A program made the position numbers and the translations under genes. The notes under the pieces are model-generated. The model was not told the DNA's origin, searched no databases, and saw only the letters and a program-made list of their open reading frames with translations. Below are positions 34,967 through 45,302 of a stretch of DNA of 64,000 bases, in pieces (the stretch's first letter is position 1; every line of letters starts with the position of its first letter). Source of the stretch: Gammaproteobacteria bacterium (GTDB lineage: Bacteria > Pseudomonadota > Gammaproteobacteria > Magnimaribacterales > Magnimaribacteraceae); NCBI GenBank assembly GCA_004214065.1, contig SGZM01000001.1, positions 52,522 through 116,521 of the forward strand, given 5' to 3'.

Positions 34967-36223
34967 ATGACTTTTGCTCTAGTTGACTGTAATAGCTTTT
35001 ATGCATCCTGCGAAAGGATATTTAGACCAGATATAAAAAAACGACCTGTGGTGGTTTTATCAAATAATGATGGTTGTGTAGTTGCTTTATCTAAAGAAGC
35101 AAAGCAACTAGGAATAAAGATGTGTGAACCTTGGTTCAAAATAGAAAGGTCCTTTTTAAAGAAAGGAGGAGTAGCTTTCTCTTCAAATTATGAACTGTAT
35201 GCAGATGTATCATCAAGGGTAATGCAAACCTTAGAATATCTAGCTCCAAAGGTAGAGGTTTACAGCATAGATGAAGCATTTTTAGATATTACAGGGCTAA
35301 GAAACTATGAAGAATTTGGTTATCAATGTAAGGAAACTATAGATCGCTGGGTGGGGATACCTGTTTGTGTTGGTATAGGCCCTACAAAGACTTTAGCAAA
35401 AGTAGCAAACTATGGTGCTAAACACTATCCTGCAACTAAAGGTGTAGTGGATCTAACAAGTGAGGATAGACGAAAAAAATTAATGGCTCTAATGCCGGTT
35501 AGAGAAGTATGGGGAGTTGGCAGCAGAATTAATAAAAAACTAAACAGTCTTGGAATAAAAACTGCCTTAGATCTAGCAGAGGTAGATACAAAATTAATAA
35601 AAAGAAAATTCAGTAGCGTCCTCGAGAGGACTGTAATGGAGTTAAAAGGATATCCATGCATAGGTTTAGAGCAGCAACCAAAGACAAAAAAACAAATAGT
35701 AGTGAGCAGAACTTTTAGTAAGAAGGTTAATGATCTTGATTCTATTAATGAAGCTGTCAGTGATTATGCATCTCGTGCATGTGAAAAGTTAAGAAGAGAA
35801 GATCAGTATTGCAAAATGGTCTCTGTTTTCATGAGAACTAACTACTTTCGAAAACAAGATCAGCAATACCATGGATTCAGAAGTTATAAATTATTCTCTC
35901 CAACGAATGACACCAGAGATGTTTTGAATGCTACAAGACAACTCACAAAACAAATATTTAGAACCAATATCAATTTTATAAAAGCAGGTGTGATGCTAAG
36001 TGATTTTTACGATGAAGGTGTGTATCAAGGTGACTTATTTAAAGCAAGAGACAAGAGAATTGATAGCAAAGAATTAATGACAACTATTGATAAAATAAAT
36101 TCTTCTGGGGTTGGGAAAGTTACTTTCGCTTCTCAAGGAATTAGAAAATCATGGTCTATGAGGAGATTGTTAAAATCACCTCGATATCTTACAAACTGGG
36201 AAGAAATGCCTATCGTAAGATAG
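34967..36223 (+). CDS. umuC: DNA polymerase V catalytic subunit
   Basis: Y-family translesion polymerase of 418 aa (E. coli 422). The first catalytic block FALVDCNSFYASCERIF carries the metal-binding Asp. VVVLSNNDGCVVALSKEAK follows, and the SIDEAFLDIT block supplies the acidic pair. The little-finger and C-terminal UmuC-specific region (DUF4113-like, ending KSPRYLTNWEEMPIV) is complete. Operon with umuD under LexA. Three bases after its stop the converging miaE gene ends, with no terminator. Confidence 0.96.
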   Translation: MTFALVDCNSFYASCERIFRPDIKKRPVVVLSNNDGCVVALSKEAKQLGIKMCEPWFKIERSFLKKGGVAFSSNYELYADVSSRVMQTLEYLAPKVEVYSIDEAFLDITGLRNYEEFGYQCKETIDRWVGIPVCVGIGPTKTLAKVANYGAKHYPATKGVVDLTSEDRRKKLMALMPVREVWGVGSRINKKLNSLGIKTALDLAEVDTKLIKRKFSSVLERTVMELKGYPCIGLEQQPKTKKQIVVSRTFSKKVNDLDSINEAVSDYASRACEKLRREDQYCKMVSVFMRTNYFRKQDQQYHGFRSYKLFSPTNDTRDVLNATRQLTKQIFRTNINFIKAGVMLSDFYDEGVYQGDLFKARDKRIDSKELMTTIDKINSSGVGKVTFASQGIRKSWSMRRLLKSPRYLTNWEEMPIVR

Positions 36224-36225
36224 TC

Positions 36226-36813
36226 TTAACAGCCACTATGGAATCTAAAAAGGTCATCTTTCTTATTAATGAATTCGGCTTCAATTGAAGAGAAATATGC
36301 AAGTCTTTGAGACCAATCCTCATCATAAATCTTAGTGTAAAGATCTAAATAAAGATCGCAATGACGTGCCTCAGCTTCATACAACTTAGAGTAAAATTTT
36401 CTTAGTACTGGAGAAAGATGAGGTATCAAAGCATGAAATCTCTCGCAAGACCGAGCTTCGATCAATGAGCACACAATAAATGTATCTTTTAGTCTCTCAG
36501 GTTCCTTAGAAGAGCAGGCATCATATAAAGTTCTTGCATATTTACCCGACTGTAAATTTTTGTATTTATAACCAAATTTATTAAGAATACGAATAACTTG
36601 CTCGAAGTGCAGCAACTCCTCTCTAGCAAGAGGAGAAAGAGTCTTTGCTAGGTTAAAATGTGGATATTTATGAATTAGTGAAATAGCTGTCGTAGCAGCT
36701 TTCTTTTCGCAATGGGCATGATCTATGAGAAGTAATTCTAAAGAGTTTAAAGCTTTTTTAACCCATGCGTCAGGAGTAGTAGAACTAAGAATAGTTTCCC
36801 AAGTATTAGGCAT
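36226..36813 (-). CDS. miaE: tRNA-(ms2io6A)-hydroxylase
   Basis: Diiron monooxygenase that hydroxylates the isopentenyl side chain of ms2i6A37 in tRNAs reading UNN codons. The ferritin-like iron ligands are visible in LIDHAHCEKKA, AREELLHFEQV, LIEARSCERFH and EAEARHCDLYLDL. Length (195 aa) is normal for MiaE. Cytoplasmic, oxygen-dependent. Its start overlaps the DUF1289 gene end by 8 bases, so they are coupled. The miaA and miaB genes that make its substrate are not in the window. Confidence 0.93.
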   Translation of the reverse strand: MPNTWETILSSTTPDAWVKKALNSLELLLIDHAHCEKKAATTAISLIHKYPHFNLAKTLSPLAREELLHFEQVIRILNKFGYKYKNLQSGKYARTLYDACSSKEPERLKDTFIVCSLIEARSCERFHALIPHLSPVLRKFYSKLYEAEARHCDLYLDLYTKIYDEDWSQRLAYFSSIEAEFINKKDDLFRFHSGC

Positions 36814-37261
36814 TAAAGAAGGTTTCTGTTTTGAAGTATCTCTGATAATGAGCTTCAGATAACTGAAATAGCTCTTCTTCCATGACTTTTTTCAATTCTG
36901 ATAGGTTTAGTACAGAACTATTTATAAGATCGAATCCAAATTCACTAGGGTCGGCGATAGATTGACTGCCAGACCGAAGCAGATCAAACACCCAACAAAG
37001 GGAATCACTATCTTCATCAAACTTAATCTTATAGTCATGAAGTTTCGATCTGAGTAAATCTTCATCTATAATCATAACCTTCGATTGCATAATCTGCACT
37101 TTCAAGAGCTCGAGTCTATTTAAAACAGACCTCTTCTCTATATCATCGTAAGCATTCCATTTGATTATTTCATGCTGGAATCGTTTACATCCTCTACAAA
37201 CTTCATCTCCAAAGACCGTGGAGCAAACACCTATACAGGGAGTTTTAACTGACTTACTCAT
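36806..37261 (-). CDS. DUF1289 domain protein with C-terminal extension
   Basis: The N-terminal about 55 residues are a DUF1289 domain: PCIGVC, then VCRGCKRF, with Cys9, Cys13, Cys22 and Cys25 as a likely metal or Fe-S site, followed by the WNAYDDIEKRSVLNRL helix. Typical DUF1289 proteins are only 60-90 aa. Here about 90 further residues of unrecognised sequence follow. It is transcribed before, and overlaps, the diiron enzyme gene miaE, so an iron-related accessory role is conceivable but unproven. Confidence 0.75.
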   Translation of the reverse strand: MSKSVKTPCIGVCSTVFGDEVCRGCKRFQHEIIKWNAYDDIEKRSVLNRLELLKVQIMQSKVMIIDEDLLRSKLHDYKIKFDEDSDSLCWVFDLLRSGSQSIADPSEFGFDLINSSVLNLSELKKVMEEELFQLSEAHYQRYFKTETFFNA

Positions 37262-37357
37262 TTATTCTTATGATATATCTAAGTCATTTCAACGCAACTT
37301 TAAATTGCAGATTATGCTAATATGCCGCTCCAAATATAAACTGCGTTACAAATTATC

Positions 37358-39937
37358 ATGCTAGAAAACTATAAAAATCATGTAGAAGAGAGATTAAAGC
37401 AAGGAATACCTCCCCTGCCTCTTAATGCCGAACAAGTTTCAGATCTAGTTGAACTCCTAAAATCACCACCAAGTGGAGAAGAGGACTACTTATTGGATCT
37501 AATCACAAACAGAACACCTGCTGGCGTAGATCCAGCAGCTTATGTGAAAGCTGCATTTCTAACAGCGCTTGCAAAAGATGAAACTTCTTCACCTTTGATA
37601 GACAAGCAGCATGCCACAAAATTATTAGGAACGATGTTGGGAGGCTATAATGTTGAGTCTCTAATAAGCTTACTTGAAGATGATGAAGTCGGCTCACTTG
37701 CAGCTGATGGTTTAAGCAAAACCCTTTTAATGTTTAATGCTAAACATGATGTTATCGAACTGGCTAAAAATAATGATAATGCTAAAAGAGTTGTAGAGTC
37801 TTGGTCAGATGGAGAATGGTTTACAAGCAAACCAAAACTTCCAGAAGTAATAAAAGCAATAGTCTTTCGTGTAGATGGTGAAATTAATACTGATGATCTA
37901 TCGCCTGCACCTGATGCCCCTTCTAGACCTGATATACCCCTTCATGCACTAGCAATGTTGAAAAAGACTATGCAAGATCCTATTAAAACTATCGAAAAAT
38001 TAAAGGAATCTGGTCTTCCAGTAGTATTTGTTGGCGATGTAGTGGGAACAGGATCATCTAGAAAATCAGCAACTAATTCTTTGTTGTGGCATATAGGGGA
38101 AGATATACCTTTTATACCCAATAAAAAACAAGCCGGAATTTGTATAGGCGGAAAAATTGCACCTATTTTTTTTAATACCCTTGAAGATTCTGGAGCATTA
38201 GCCTTCGAATGTGATGTCAGCAATATGAATCTAGGTGATGTTATTGAAATTTATCCTTATGAACAAAAGGTTATTAAGTCAGACTCGCAAGAAGAACTGT
38301 GTAGTTTTGAATATAAATCAAATACCCTATTAGATGGAGTAAGAGCAGGAGGAAGAATCCCATTAATTATAGGCAGAAGCCTCACAGACGAAACAAGAGA
38401 GATTCTAAAACTAGAGTCTTCAAAAGTCTTTACTCGTCCAGAAGAAGCAAAACAAAGTCAAAAAGGTTTTACCCTGGCACAAAAGATGGTTGGCAAAGCT
38501 TGTGGTGTAGAAGGAATAAGACCTGGAATATATTGTGAACCTAGAATGTCGACAGTCGGTAGTCAAGATACTACAGGACCAATGACTAGAGATGAACTGA
38601 AAGAGCTTGCATGCTTGGGATTTAATTCAGACTTGGTTATGCAGTCTTTTTGTCATACGGCAGCCTACCCTCTTCCTAAAGATATAGAAATGCAACATAC
38701 ACTTCCCGAATTTATACAAACAAGAGGTGGAGTGGCCTTAAGACCAGGAGATGGGATTATCCATTCATGGTTAAATCGAATGTTGCTACCTGACATGGTA
38801 GGCACTGGCGGAGATTCCCATACGCGCTTCCCATTAGGCATTAGTTTTCCTGCGGGATCAGGTTTAGTGGCTTTTGGAGCAGCATTAGGGGTAATGCCAT
38901 TAGATATGCCTGAATCTGTATTGGTGAAATTTAAGGGTCAGATACAACCCGGTATTACACTTAGAGATCTTGTAAACGCCATTCCTTATGCAGCTTTGCA
39001 GTCAGGGCAATTAACTCTCCCTAAAGAAGGAAAAATAAATATATTTTCTGGAAGATGCTTAGAGATAGAAGGCCTACCTGATTTAAAAGTTGAACAAGCT
39101 TTCGAATTATCTGATGCTTCAGCAGAAAGATCAGCTTCAGGGTGCACAATAAAACTTAATGAAGAACCGATTAGAGAATATTTAGAATCAAATATAACTC
39201 TCTTGAGATGGCTGATCTCCGAAGGTTACGAAGACAAGAAGACCCTAGAAAGAAGGGCGCAAGCTATGGAAGCTTGGTTAGAAAATCCTGTTCTAATGAA
39301 AGCTGATGATGATGCAGAGTATGCTGCTGTAATAGAAATTAATCTAAATGAGATAACAGAACCTCTACTTGCTTGCCCCAATGATCCAGATGACATAAAA
39401 CCTTTATCAGAAGTAGCAAATACTCATATTGATGAAGTCTTTATTGGATCATGTATGACAAACATAGGTCATTTTAGGGCTGCAGGTAAATTATTGAAAA
39501 ATCAGTCTGAATTACCCTCAAAGCTTTGGGTTTCTCCTCCAACAAAGATGGATAAACATCAACTTACAGAAGAAGGTTACTATGAAATTTTTGAAAATGC
39601 CGGAGTGCAATTAGAGATGCCTGGCTGCTCTTTATGCATGGGCAATCAGGCCAGAGTAGAAGCCGAAGCGACCGTAGTTTCCACTTCCACACGTAATTTT
39701 CCTAACAGATTAGGTGATGGTGCTAATGTATTTCTAGCTTCTGCTGAAGTTGCAGCGATCGCCGCTACATTGGGTTATATTCCTACAGCTGAAGAGTATT
39801 TAAAATATATGTCAGAAATAAATTCGATGGGCTCCGATGTTTATAGGTATCTTAACTTCGATGAAATAGCTTCTTACAAAGAAGCTGCTGATAATGCTAT
39901 CTTGCCTTCAGTGACTATTGAAGAAGTAAAAATGTAG
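37358..39937 (+). CDS. acnB: aconitate hydratase B (2-methylisocitrate dehydratase)
   Basis: Fe-S enzyme of the TCA cycle isomerising citrate and isocitrate; AcnB also hydrates 2-methyl-cis-aconitate in the methylcitrate cycle. The N-terminal HEAT-like domain (about 1-155) and swivel domain ([37 protein letters not shown]) precede the catalytic domains. The cluster cysteines are in [18 protein letters not shown] and [13 protein letters not shown]. Length is 859 aa (E. coli 865). It is a single gene between divergent DUF1289 and converging purF, whose stop codon is directly adjacent. With prpBCD at 56059-59533 and no acnD seen, it probably serves both cycles. Confidence 0.97.
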   Translation: MLENYKNHVEERLKQGIPPLPLNAEQVSDLVELLKSPPSGEEDYLLDLITNRTPAGVDPAAYVKAAFLTALAKDETSSPLIDKQHATKLLGTMLGGYNVESLISLLEDDEVGSLAADGLSKTLLMFNAKHDVIELAKNNDNAKRVVESWSDGEWFTSKPKLPEVIKAIVFRVDGEINTDDLSPAPDAPSRPDIPLHALAMLKKTMQDPIKTIEKLKESGLPVVFVGDVVGTGSSRKSATNSLLWHIGEDIPFIPNKKQAGICIGGKIAPIFFNTLEDSGALAFECDVSNMNLGDVIEIYPYEQKVIKSDSQEELCSFEYKSNTLLDGVRAGGRIPLIIGRSLTDETREILKLESSKVFTRPEEAKQSQKGFTLAQKMVGKACGVEGIRPGIYCEPRMSTVGSQDTTGPMTRDELKELACLGFNSDLVMQSFCHTAAYPLPKDIEMQHTLPEFIQTRGGVALRPGDGIIHSWLNRMLLPDMVGTGGDSHTRFPLGISFPAGSGLVAFGAALGVMPLDMPESVLVKFKGQIQPGITLRDLVNAIPYAALQSGQLTLPKEGKINIFSGRCLEIEGLPDLKVEQAFELSDASAERSASGCTIKLNEEPIREYLESNITLLRWLISEGYEDKKTLERRAQAMEAWLENPVLMKADDDAEYAAVIEINLNEITEPLLACPNDPDDIKPLSEVANTHIDEVFIGSCMTNIGHFRAAGKLLKNQSELPSKLWVSPPTKMDKHQLTEEGYYEIFENAGVQLEMPGCSLCMGNQARVEAEATVVSTSTRNFPNRLGDGANVFLASAEVAAIAATLGYIPTAEEYLKYMSEINSMGSDVYRYLNFDEIASYKEAADNAILPSVTIEEVKM

Positions 39938-41419
39938 TTAGTTAACCTGTCTTGAAGATTTAGATTTATCATTCCTAACATCTTCTAAGTTTTTTAGGTA
40001 TTTATCATCTATATCATCTGTAACGTATTTTCCATTGAATATAGAACATTCAAATTGTCTTATATCTTCATTACCTGCCTGCGCAGCCATCACTAGATCT
40101 TCTAAATCTTGATATATCAGCCAATCAGCTTTTATAAAGGCTTCAATTTCTGTTTCAGTTCTCTGATGAGCGACTAGCTCTGTAGAAGCAGCCATATCTA
40201 TACCATAAACATTCTGATATCTAATTGGAGGTGCAGCTGAAGCAAAATAAACTTTTTTTGCTCCGGAAGATCGGGCCATTTCTATAATTTGCCTGCTGGT
40301 AGTACCCCGGACTATGGAATCATCAACCAATAAAACTACTTTATCTTTGAACTCCAGATCTATTGGATTTAATTTTTGCCTAACAGACTTTTCACGTTTT
40401 TCTTGAAAGGGCATAATAAAAGTTCTTCCGATATATCTATTTTTTACAAAGCCCTCTCGGTATTTAATACCTAAAGTAGTAGCGAGTTGAAGAGCTGAAG
40501 TTGTGCTGCTATCTGGTATGGGGATGACTACATCGATATCATGATCAGGTCTCTGTTCGATTATCTTTTTAGCTAAGAATTCTCCCATTCTTAATCGAGA
40601 TTTATGAACAGAAATTTTATCTATCTTTGCATCAGGTCTTGCTAAATAAACATATTCGAAAATGCAAGGAGTTGGGATAGGGTTATTGATACATGATTCA
40701 GTTTCTATTTTTCCCTCTGAGCTGATAAACACTGCAGAACCTGCTTGAATATCGTCTATTGTTTTGTAACCCATAGAGTCCAGAACAGTGCTCTCTGAAG
40801 CTATCATAAAGTCTTTACCTATAAGGTCATTCTCCTTTGAGCCAACAATCAATGGCCTAATTCCAAATGGGTCTCTAAAACCGACTATGCCTATTCCATT
40901 AATCATAATAACTACTGAATACGCACCTCTTACTCTTTTATGAAGTGATTTTACTGCTGCAAATATTTCTTTGGAGCCTGGTTTAATTGAGCCTTGTTTT
41001 TGAAGTTCATGTGCAAACACATTTAGTAACACTTCACTGTCTGAATCAGTATTTAAATGCCTTAAATCATTATTAACTAAAGAGTCTCTTAACTCTTCAT
41101 GATTTGTAAGGTTGCCATTATGCGAAATGCTGATGCCAAAAGGAGAGTTAACATACATGGGTTGAGCAAGCTCTCTATCTTCACTACCTGCAGTAGGATA
41201 CCTAACATGGCCTATTCCCATCTGCCCTCTTAAATTAACAATATGTTGATTTCTTATGACATCTCTTACCAGGCCAAGTTGTTTTCGAATAAAAAATCTA
41301 TTGTTGGTAGAAGTGGCTATACCTGCTGCGTCTTGCCCTCTATGTTGAAGAATAGTTAGAGCATCATAAATAACAGGAGAAACTTCTGTTTGACTTACTA
41401 CTCCGACTACTCCACACAT
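39938..41419 (-). CDS. purF: amidophosphoribosyltransferase
   Basis: First committed step of purine synthesis, making phosphoribosylamine from PRPP and glutamine. The nucleophile is Cys2 after Met removal (MCGVVGVV), followed by the class II glutaminase domain (GIGHVRYPTAGS; HNGNLTNHEEL). The PRPP loop is VVLLVDDSIVRGTTS in the C-terminal half. Length 493 aa. It is the last gene of the long biosynthetic run, after cvpA as in E. coli (cvpA-purF). The stop codon abuts that of acnB with no base between. Confidence 0.97.
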   Translation of the reverse strand: MCGVVGVVSQTEVSPVIYDALTILQHRGQDAAGIATSTNNRFFIRKQLGLVRDVIRNQHIVNLRGQMGIGHVRYPTAGSEDRELAQPMYVNSPFGISISHNGNLTNHEELRDSLVNNDLRHLNTDSDSEVLLNVFAHELQKQGSIKPGSKEIFAAVKSLHKRVRGAYSVVIMINGIGIVGFRDPFGIRPLIVGSKENDLIGKDFMIASESTVLDSMGYKTIDDIQAGSAVFISSEGKIETESCINNPIPTPCIFEYVYLARPDAKIDKISVHKSRLRMGEFLAKKIIEQRPDHDIDVVIPIPDSSTTSALQLATTLGIKYREGFVKNRYIGRTFIMPFQEKREKSVRQKLNPIDLEFKDKVVLLVDDSIVRGTTSRQIIEMARSSGAKKVYFASAAPPIRYQNVYGIDMAASTELVAHQRTETEIEAFIKADWLIYQDLEDLVMAAQAGNEDIRQFECSIFNGKYVTDDIDDKYLKNLEDVRNDKSKSSRQVN

Positions 41420-41434
41420 AAGCTATATTCTATA

Positions 41435-41962
41435 TCAAAGTGAAATCTTAGGACTCTCTTTCTGAAGAATAATATCTGCCCTATCAATCCATTTATCGAA
41501 AACAGGTTTCGAGTATTCATAAAACTCAATTGCGTATATTCGTGAATAAGACTCTAGCCACCATTGATTTTTATCTAAATAATTAAGATTAAAAATATAA
41601 ACACTACTCAAGATAGCAAGTACCTTTAGAGAACCAAAAAACATACCCAACAATTTATCTAAACCTTTTAAACCTATGGCCGAAATTAATTTTGAAATAA
41701 TGGAACCTAAAATTTTTAAACCCACAAAAGAAATAAGAAAAAGTAAAACAAAACTGACTATATTTTTAATTGATTCAGAATTGATGAAGTCCTTAACATA
41801 AGGAAATAAAAGAGGTCCATATAACCAAGCAATGGCTAAAGATAACACCCAAGCTGCTGCAGAGAATATCTCTTTGACGAACCCATTAAAAAACCCTGTA
41901 ATACCAAAAACTAATATTAAAGTAATCGAAATCCAGTCAATTAAGGCTAAACTTTCAATCAT
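41435..41962 (-). CDS. cvpA: CvpA family membrane protein
   Basis: Inner-membrane protein of 175 aa with four hydrophobic helices (about residues 10-27, 30-50, 62-88 and 100-122) and a short C-terminal tail. The pattern DWISITLILVFGITGFFNGFVKEI is the CvpA start signature. Named for colicin V production; in other species it supports envelope homeostasis, and the molecular role is unsettled. It lies 15 bases before purF and overlaps the SPOR gene by 8 bases, as in the standard gammaproteobacterial order. Confidence 0.92.
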   Translation of the reverse strand: MIESLALIDWISITLILVFGITGFFNGFVKEIFSAAAWVLSLAIAWLYGPLLFPYVKDFINSESIKNIVSFVLLFLISFVGLKILGSIISKLISAIGLKGLDKLLGMFFGSLKVLAILSSVYIFNLNYLDKNQWWLESYSRIYAIEFYEYSKPVFDKWIDRADIILQKESPKISL

Positions 41963-42449
41963 ATTTTCTTATCTCTGGATCTAATCCTTCCATGTTATCT
42001 AATTCTTTGAGAACTCTTAAAGAGTCATTTCTTTTGAGAGTGGGTCCAATGTACAAGGCATATACATCTTCGCTGTTACTTTCGTATCTAGAATAAACTT
42101 TATAGCCAGAGGCTTTGAGCTTGGTGAGATCTATGTTTAATTTCTCTAAATTTTTATAAGTATTTATCTTCACAGTCCAAATATCTTGACTATTTTTCTT
42201 CAACATATTTTTAGGCTTGGTGCTATCTAAATTTATATCATCATCTATATAAACATCTTCATTCAAAGTGATATTTAAGTTTACTTCAGGAATATCATAT
42301 GGAGGATCATTACTATAATCATTGTCAGATTCAAGAGGATCAATAGATACTGATAAAATGACGAATATAAAAATAAATACTATTAAAGAATAGTTAATTA
42401 ATTTCACGATTTTTAATGTTAATTTTTTCCAAAGCCTTGTAGGCCTCAC
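41955..42449 (-). CDS. SPOR domain membrane protein (DedD-like)
   Basis: Cell-division-type protein with one membrane anchor (about residues 16-36), a short acidic linker rich in Asp/Asn, and a C-terminal SPOR domain (about 87-160, IWTVKINTYKNLEKLNIDLTKLKASGYKVYSR... YIGP). SPOR domains bind denuded peptidoglycan at the septum. DedD occupies this place between folC and cvpA in E. coli. Start is uncertain: GTG at 42449 overlaps folC by 56 bases, while a second GTG at 42407, just before the anchor, would overlap by 14. At 164 aa it is shorter than DedD (220). Confidence 0.83.
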   Translation of the reverse strand: MRPTRLWKKLTLKIVKLINYSLIVFIFIFVILSVSIDPLESDNDYSNDPPYDIPEVNLNITLNEDVYIDDDINLDSTKPKNMLKKNSQDIWTVKINTYKNLEKLNIDLTKLKASGYKVYSRYESNSEDVYALYIGPTLKRNDSLRVLKELDNMEGLDPEIRKYD

Positions 42450-43644
42450 TCACTGTAATAAAAGACCCAAAAACAATTTGTGGTGTTCCTTTATAGTAAC
42501 CTCTTTCAACTGCCGAATAAACTGTGTCTACTATATTTACTGTTTTATCAGTTAGAGATTGGGTCAATAACTTTAAGGAATTAGCATCAAACCTACCATC
42601 TTCTATGGAGCAAATATTCCATTCTGATATTAAGTGTGATATCTCTTTAATTATAGACAAGTTGTCTTTTTCACTCATCGTAGCAAAAATGGCATTAAAG
42701 CTTTTATTTTTGTAATTAGTATCCAGAAATGAAACTAAATGTTTTATAGATGCAGGATTGTGTGACACATCTAGTATAAAATTATCTTTAACGTCACATC
42801 TTCCCTTTAGAAAAGTGCCTTCCATAGATTCCCTAAAATCTATTTTTTCTTCACAGAGCAGTTTATATGCTGTGATGGCACATGAGGCAGAATCAATATT
42901 TAGATTTCCATAAGGAATTGTTTCAAGTAAGAAATTAAAGTCTGAAAAATTATAAGACCAGGAGGAATCTTCTTTACATACTTTAAAGTCTTTGTTCAGC
43001 TGGTAGATAGAAGAGCAAATCTCTTTAGCATGTCTGGTAACTGATTTAGGCATCTTCTCAGAACCTAAAATCGCCACTTTGCCTGGTTTTAAGATAGCTG
43101 CTTTTTGAGATCCGATTTCTTCTAATGAAGACCCAAGCCATTTTTCATGATCCAATTCAATGTTTGTAATTACAGATACTTCAGAGTTAATTAGATTTAC
43201 AGGATCATACTTTCCTCCAATGCCTATCTCTAGAATAGCGAAATCTAATTCTTCTTGTGAAAATATATCAAACGCCGCAAGTGTGGCGTAATCAAAATAT
43301 GTTAGACGGGTTTCTTGCTTTAAATTATCAATAAGCTTAAAAGACCTTATTATTTTTTCATCGTCCACAGGGATATTATTTATCCTAATCCTTTCATTAA
43401 ATTCTATTAAATGAGGAGAGGTATAAACACCTACTGAGTAACCCGCAGAAATTAAAAAGCTTTGTAAATATTCAACAGTAGTGCCTTTCCCATTGGTTCC
43501 ACCAACTAAAATAGTTTTTTGAGCTAAAGGCTTTTTTACTATTTCTGTAAAGATACTATGGAGCCTATCTAATCCAAATTCACCTTCATTAGGCCTATTG
43601 GAGTTAATATATTTAAGCCAATCAGATAGAAGATCGGGATTCAT
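42394..43644 (-). CDS. folC: dihydrofolate synthase / folylpolyglutamate synthase
   Basis: Mur-ligase-type enzyme adding glutamate to dihydropteroate and tetrahydrofolates. The P-loop GGTNGKGTT is at 48-56. The YTSPHLIEFNERIRINN block and the LEIGIGGKYDPVN (Mg/ATP) block follow. The C-terminal domain has ILDVSHNPASIKHL. Length is 416 aa. It sits 6 bases after accD and overlaps the SPOR gene, in the conserved accD-folC-dedD-cvpA-purF order. Confidence 0.95.
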   Translation of the reverse strand: MNPDLLSDWLKYINSNRPNEGEFGLDRLHSIFTEIVKKPLAQKTILVGGTNGKGTTVEYLQSFLISAGYSVGVYTSPHLIEFNERIRINNIPVDDEKIIRSFKLIDNLKQETRLTYFDYATLAAFDIFSQEELDFAILEIGIGGKYDPVNLINSEVSVITNIELDHEKWLGSSLEEIGSQKAAILKPGKVAILGSEKMPKSVTRHAKEICSSIYQLNKDFKVCKEDSSWSYNFSDFNFLLETIPYGNLNIDSASCAITAYKLLCEEKIDFRESMEGTFLKGRCDVKDNFILDVSHNPASIKHLVSFLDTNYKNKSFNAIFATMSEKDNLSIIKEISHLISEWNICSIEDGRFDANSLKLLTQSLTDKTVNIVDTVYSAVERGYYKGTPQIVFGSFITVSEAYKALEKINIKNREIN

Positions 43645-43650
43645 TAGAGA

Positions 43651-44508
43651 TTATTTATTGGATATCAAACTAGATATCAATCTATGGACAGTGTCTTTTA
43701 AATCTTTTCTATGGACTATCATATCAATTGCTCCATGCTCAAGCAGAAACTCACTTCGCTGAAATCCTTCTGGCAATTGAACATTCAATGTATCCTCAAT
43801 TACTCTTGGTCCAGTAAACCCCACTAGAGCTTTAGGTTCAGCAATATTGATATCTCCAAGCATTGCTAAACTAGCAGAAACTCCACCATAAATAGGATCT
43901 ATCATTACTGAAATGTAGGGTAATTTTGCTTGTCTCATTTTCTCTATGGCGGCACTGGTTTTAGCCATTTGGTATAGAGAAACTAAGGATTCCTGCATTC
44001 TTGCTCCTCCGCTCGTTGAGAAGCAGACCATTGGAAGTTGGTTTTCTAAAGCAAAATTGACTGTATCAACAAACTTTTGACCAACAACAGATCCCATTGA
44101 GCCTCCCATGTATCTGAACTCAAAGGCAGCAGTAACGATAGGCATTTTCTTCAGGTATCCCTTCATAGCTATTAAGGCTTCTTTCTCGTTACTACTTTTT
44201 TCAGCAGAATCTATTCTTTCTTTATAAGACTTAGTATCCTTAAATTTCAGCCAATCTTTGGGAGTTTTATCTTCAGAGATTTCAGTCATCTCTGTTGGAT
44301 CTAAAAAAAGTTCTAACCTTTTTCTAGCCCCGATCCTAATATGATGATCGCATTTAGGGCAAACAAATAAATTTGACTCAAGTTCTGGTACGTAGAGAAT
44401 ATTGCCGCACGAATTGCAGCTCTGCCAAAGACCTTCAGGAATAGTAGATTTTTTGGTGGTTTCCTTTCTTATAAAAGAAGGAAGTATTTTTTCAAACCAA
44501 TTTGCCAT
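43651..44508 (-). CDS. accD: acetyl-CoA carboxylase, carboxyltransferase beta subunit
   Basis: Transfers the carboxyl group from biotin to acetyl-CoA, giving malonyl-CoA for fatty acid synthesis, in complex with AccA. An N-terminal zinc ribbon with Cys31, Cys34, Cys50 and Cys53 precedes the crotonase-fold carboxyltransferase core ([42 protein letters not shown]). Length 285 aa is close to E. coli (304). It lies 2 bases after trpA. Confidence 0.96.
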   Translation of the reverse strand: MANWFEKILPSFIRKETTKKSTIPEGLWQSCNSCGNILYVPELESNLFVCPKCDHHIRIGARKRLELFLDPTEMTEISEDKTPKDWLKFKDTKSYKERIDSAEKSSNEKEALIAMKGYLKKMPIVTAAFEFRYMGGSMGSVVGQKFVDTVNFALENQLPMVCFSTSGGARMQESLVSLYQMAKTSAAIEKMRQAKLPYISVMIDPIYGGVSASLAMLGDINIAEPKALVGFTGPRVIEDTLNVQLPEGFQRSEFLLEHGAIDMIVHRKDLKDTVHRLISSLISNK

Positions 44509-44510
44509 TT

Positions 44511-45302
44511 TTAATTCAGCACTTCGGATAGCTCTTTAGTCTTCAAAGAAACTTTATCTATTATATTGTCAGCTTCTCCTATGAGATCAACAAAAACACT
44601 ACCTACAACTATACCATCTGCAACATCTTTTACTGAAGATGCCGAAGCTGCATCCTTAATACCAAAACCTATAGCAATCGGTAGATCTGTATGTAATCTA
44701 AGCTCACTGACTTTATCTTTAACATCGTCAGCATCTAAGTTTGCTGCTCCTGTTATGCCTTTAACTGATATGTAATAAACATAACCAGAACATTGAGAAC
44801 AAATCTTCTTAGCTCGAGAAGAACTGGTTGTAGGGGCTATTAACCTGATGATATCTATATTAGCTTTAGTTGCTTCTCTACTAAAATCAGAACTCTCTTC
44901 AGGAGGCATATCAACAATCAGTATTCCATCTAAATCTACAGCAATAGCCTTTTCCATAAATAACTTAGCTCCGAGAGATTCAAAAGTATTCATATAACCC
45001 ATAAAGACAATAGGTGTCTTTTTATCACTTAACCTGAATTCTTTAACTAATTCAAAAGTATCATTCAAAGATGCTCCTTTTTCTAGAGCTCTTTCATGGC
45101 CTTTTTGGATAGAAACACCTTCAGCCATCGGATCAGAGAATGGTATACCAAGCTCTATGATGTCAGCTCCCTCTCCAACCATTGCATGCATAATATCAAT
45201 TGTAGTTTTATGATCAGGATCACCGGAAACTATGTAAGTTATTAATGCCTTTCTATTTTGGGCATGAACTTTGGAAAAAACTTCTTTTATCTTAGAACTC
45301 AA
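44511..45302 (-). CDS. trpA: tryptophan synthase alpha chain
   Basis: Splits indole-3-glycerol phosphate to indole and glyceraldehyde 3-phosphate in the TrpAB complex. It is a TIM barrel of 263 aa with the catalytic Glu50 ([15 protein letters not shown]), the second acid in LIVDMPPEE and the phosphate-binding IGFGIKDA. The start is TTG at 45302, overlapping the trpB TGA (TTGA), with no better in-frame start. The upstream tryptophan genes trpE, trpG, trpD and trpC are not in the window. Confidence 0.96.
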   Translation of the reverse strand: MSSKIKEVFSKVHAQNRKALITYIVSGDPDHKTTIDIMHAMVGEGADIIELGIPFSDPMAEGVSIQKGHERALEKGASLNDTFELVKEFRLSDKKTPIVFMGYMNTFESLGAKLFMEKAIAVDLDGILIVDMPPEESSDFSREATKANIDIIRLIAPTTSSSRAKKICSQCSGYVYYISVKGITGAANLDADDVKDKVSELRLHTDLPIAIGFGIKDAASASSVKDVADGIVVGSVFVDLIGEADNIIDKVSLKTKELSEVLN

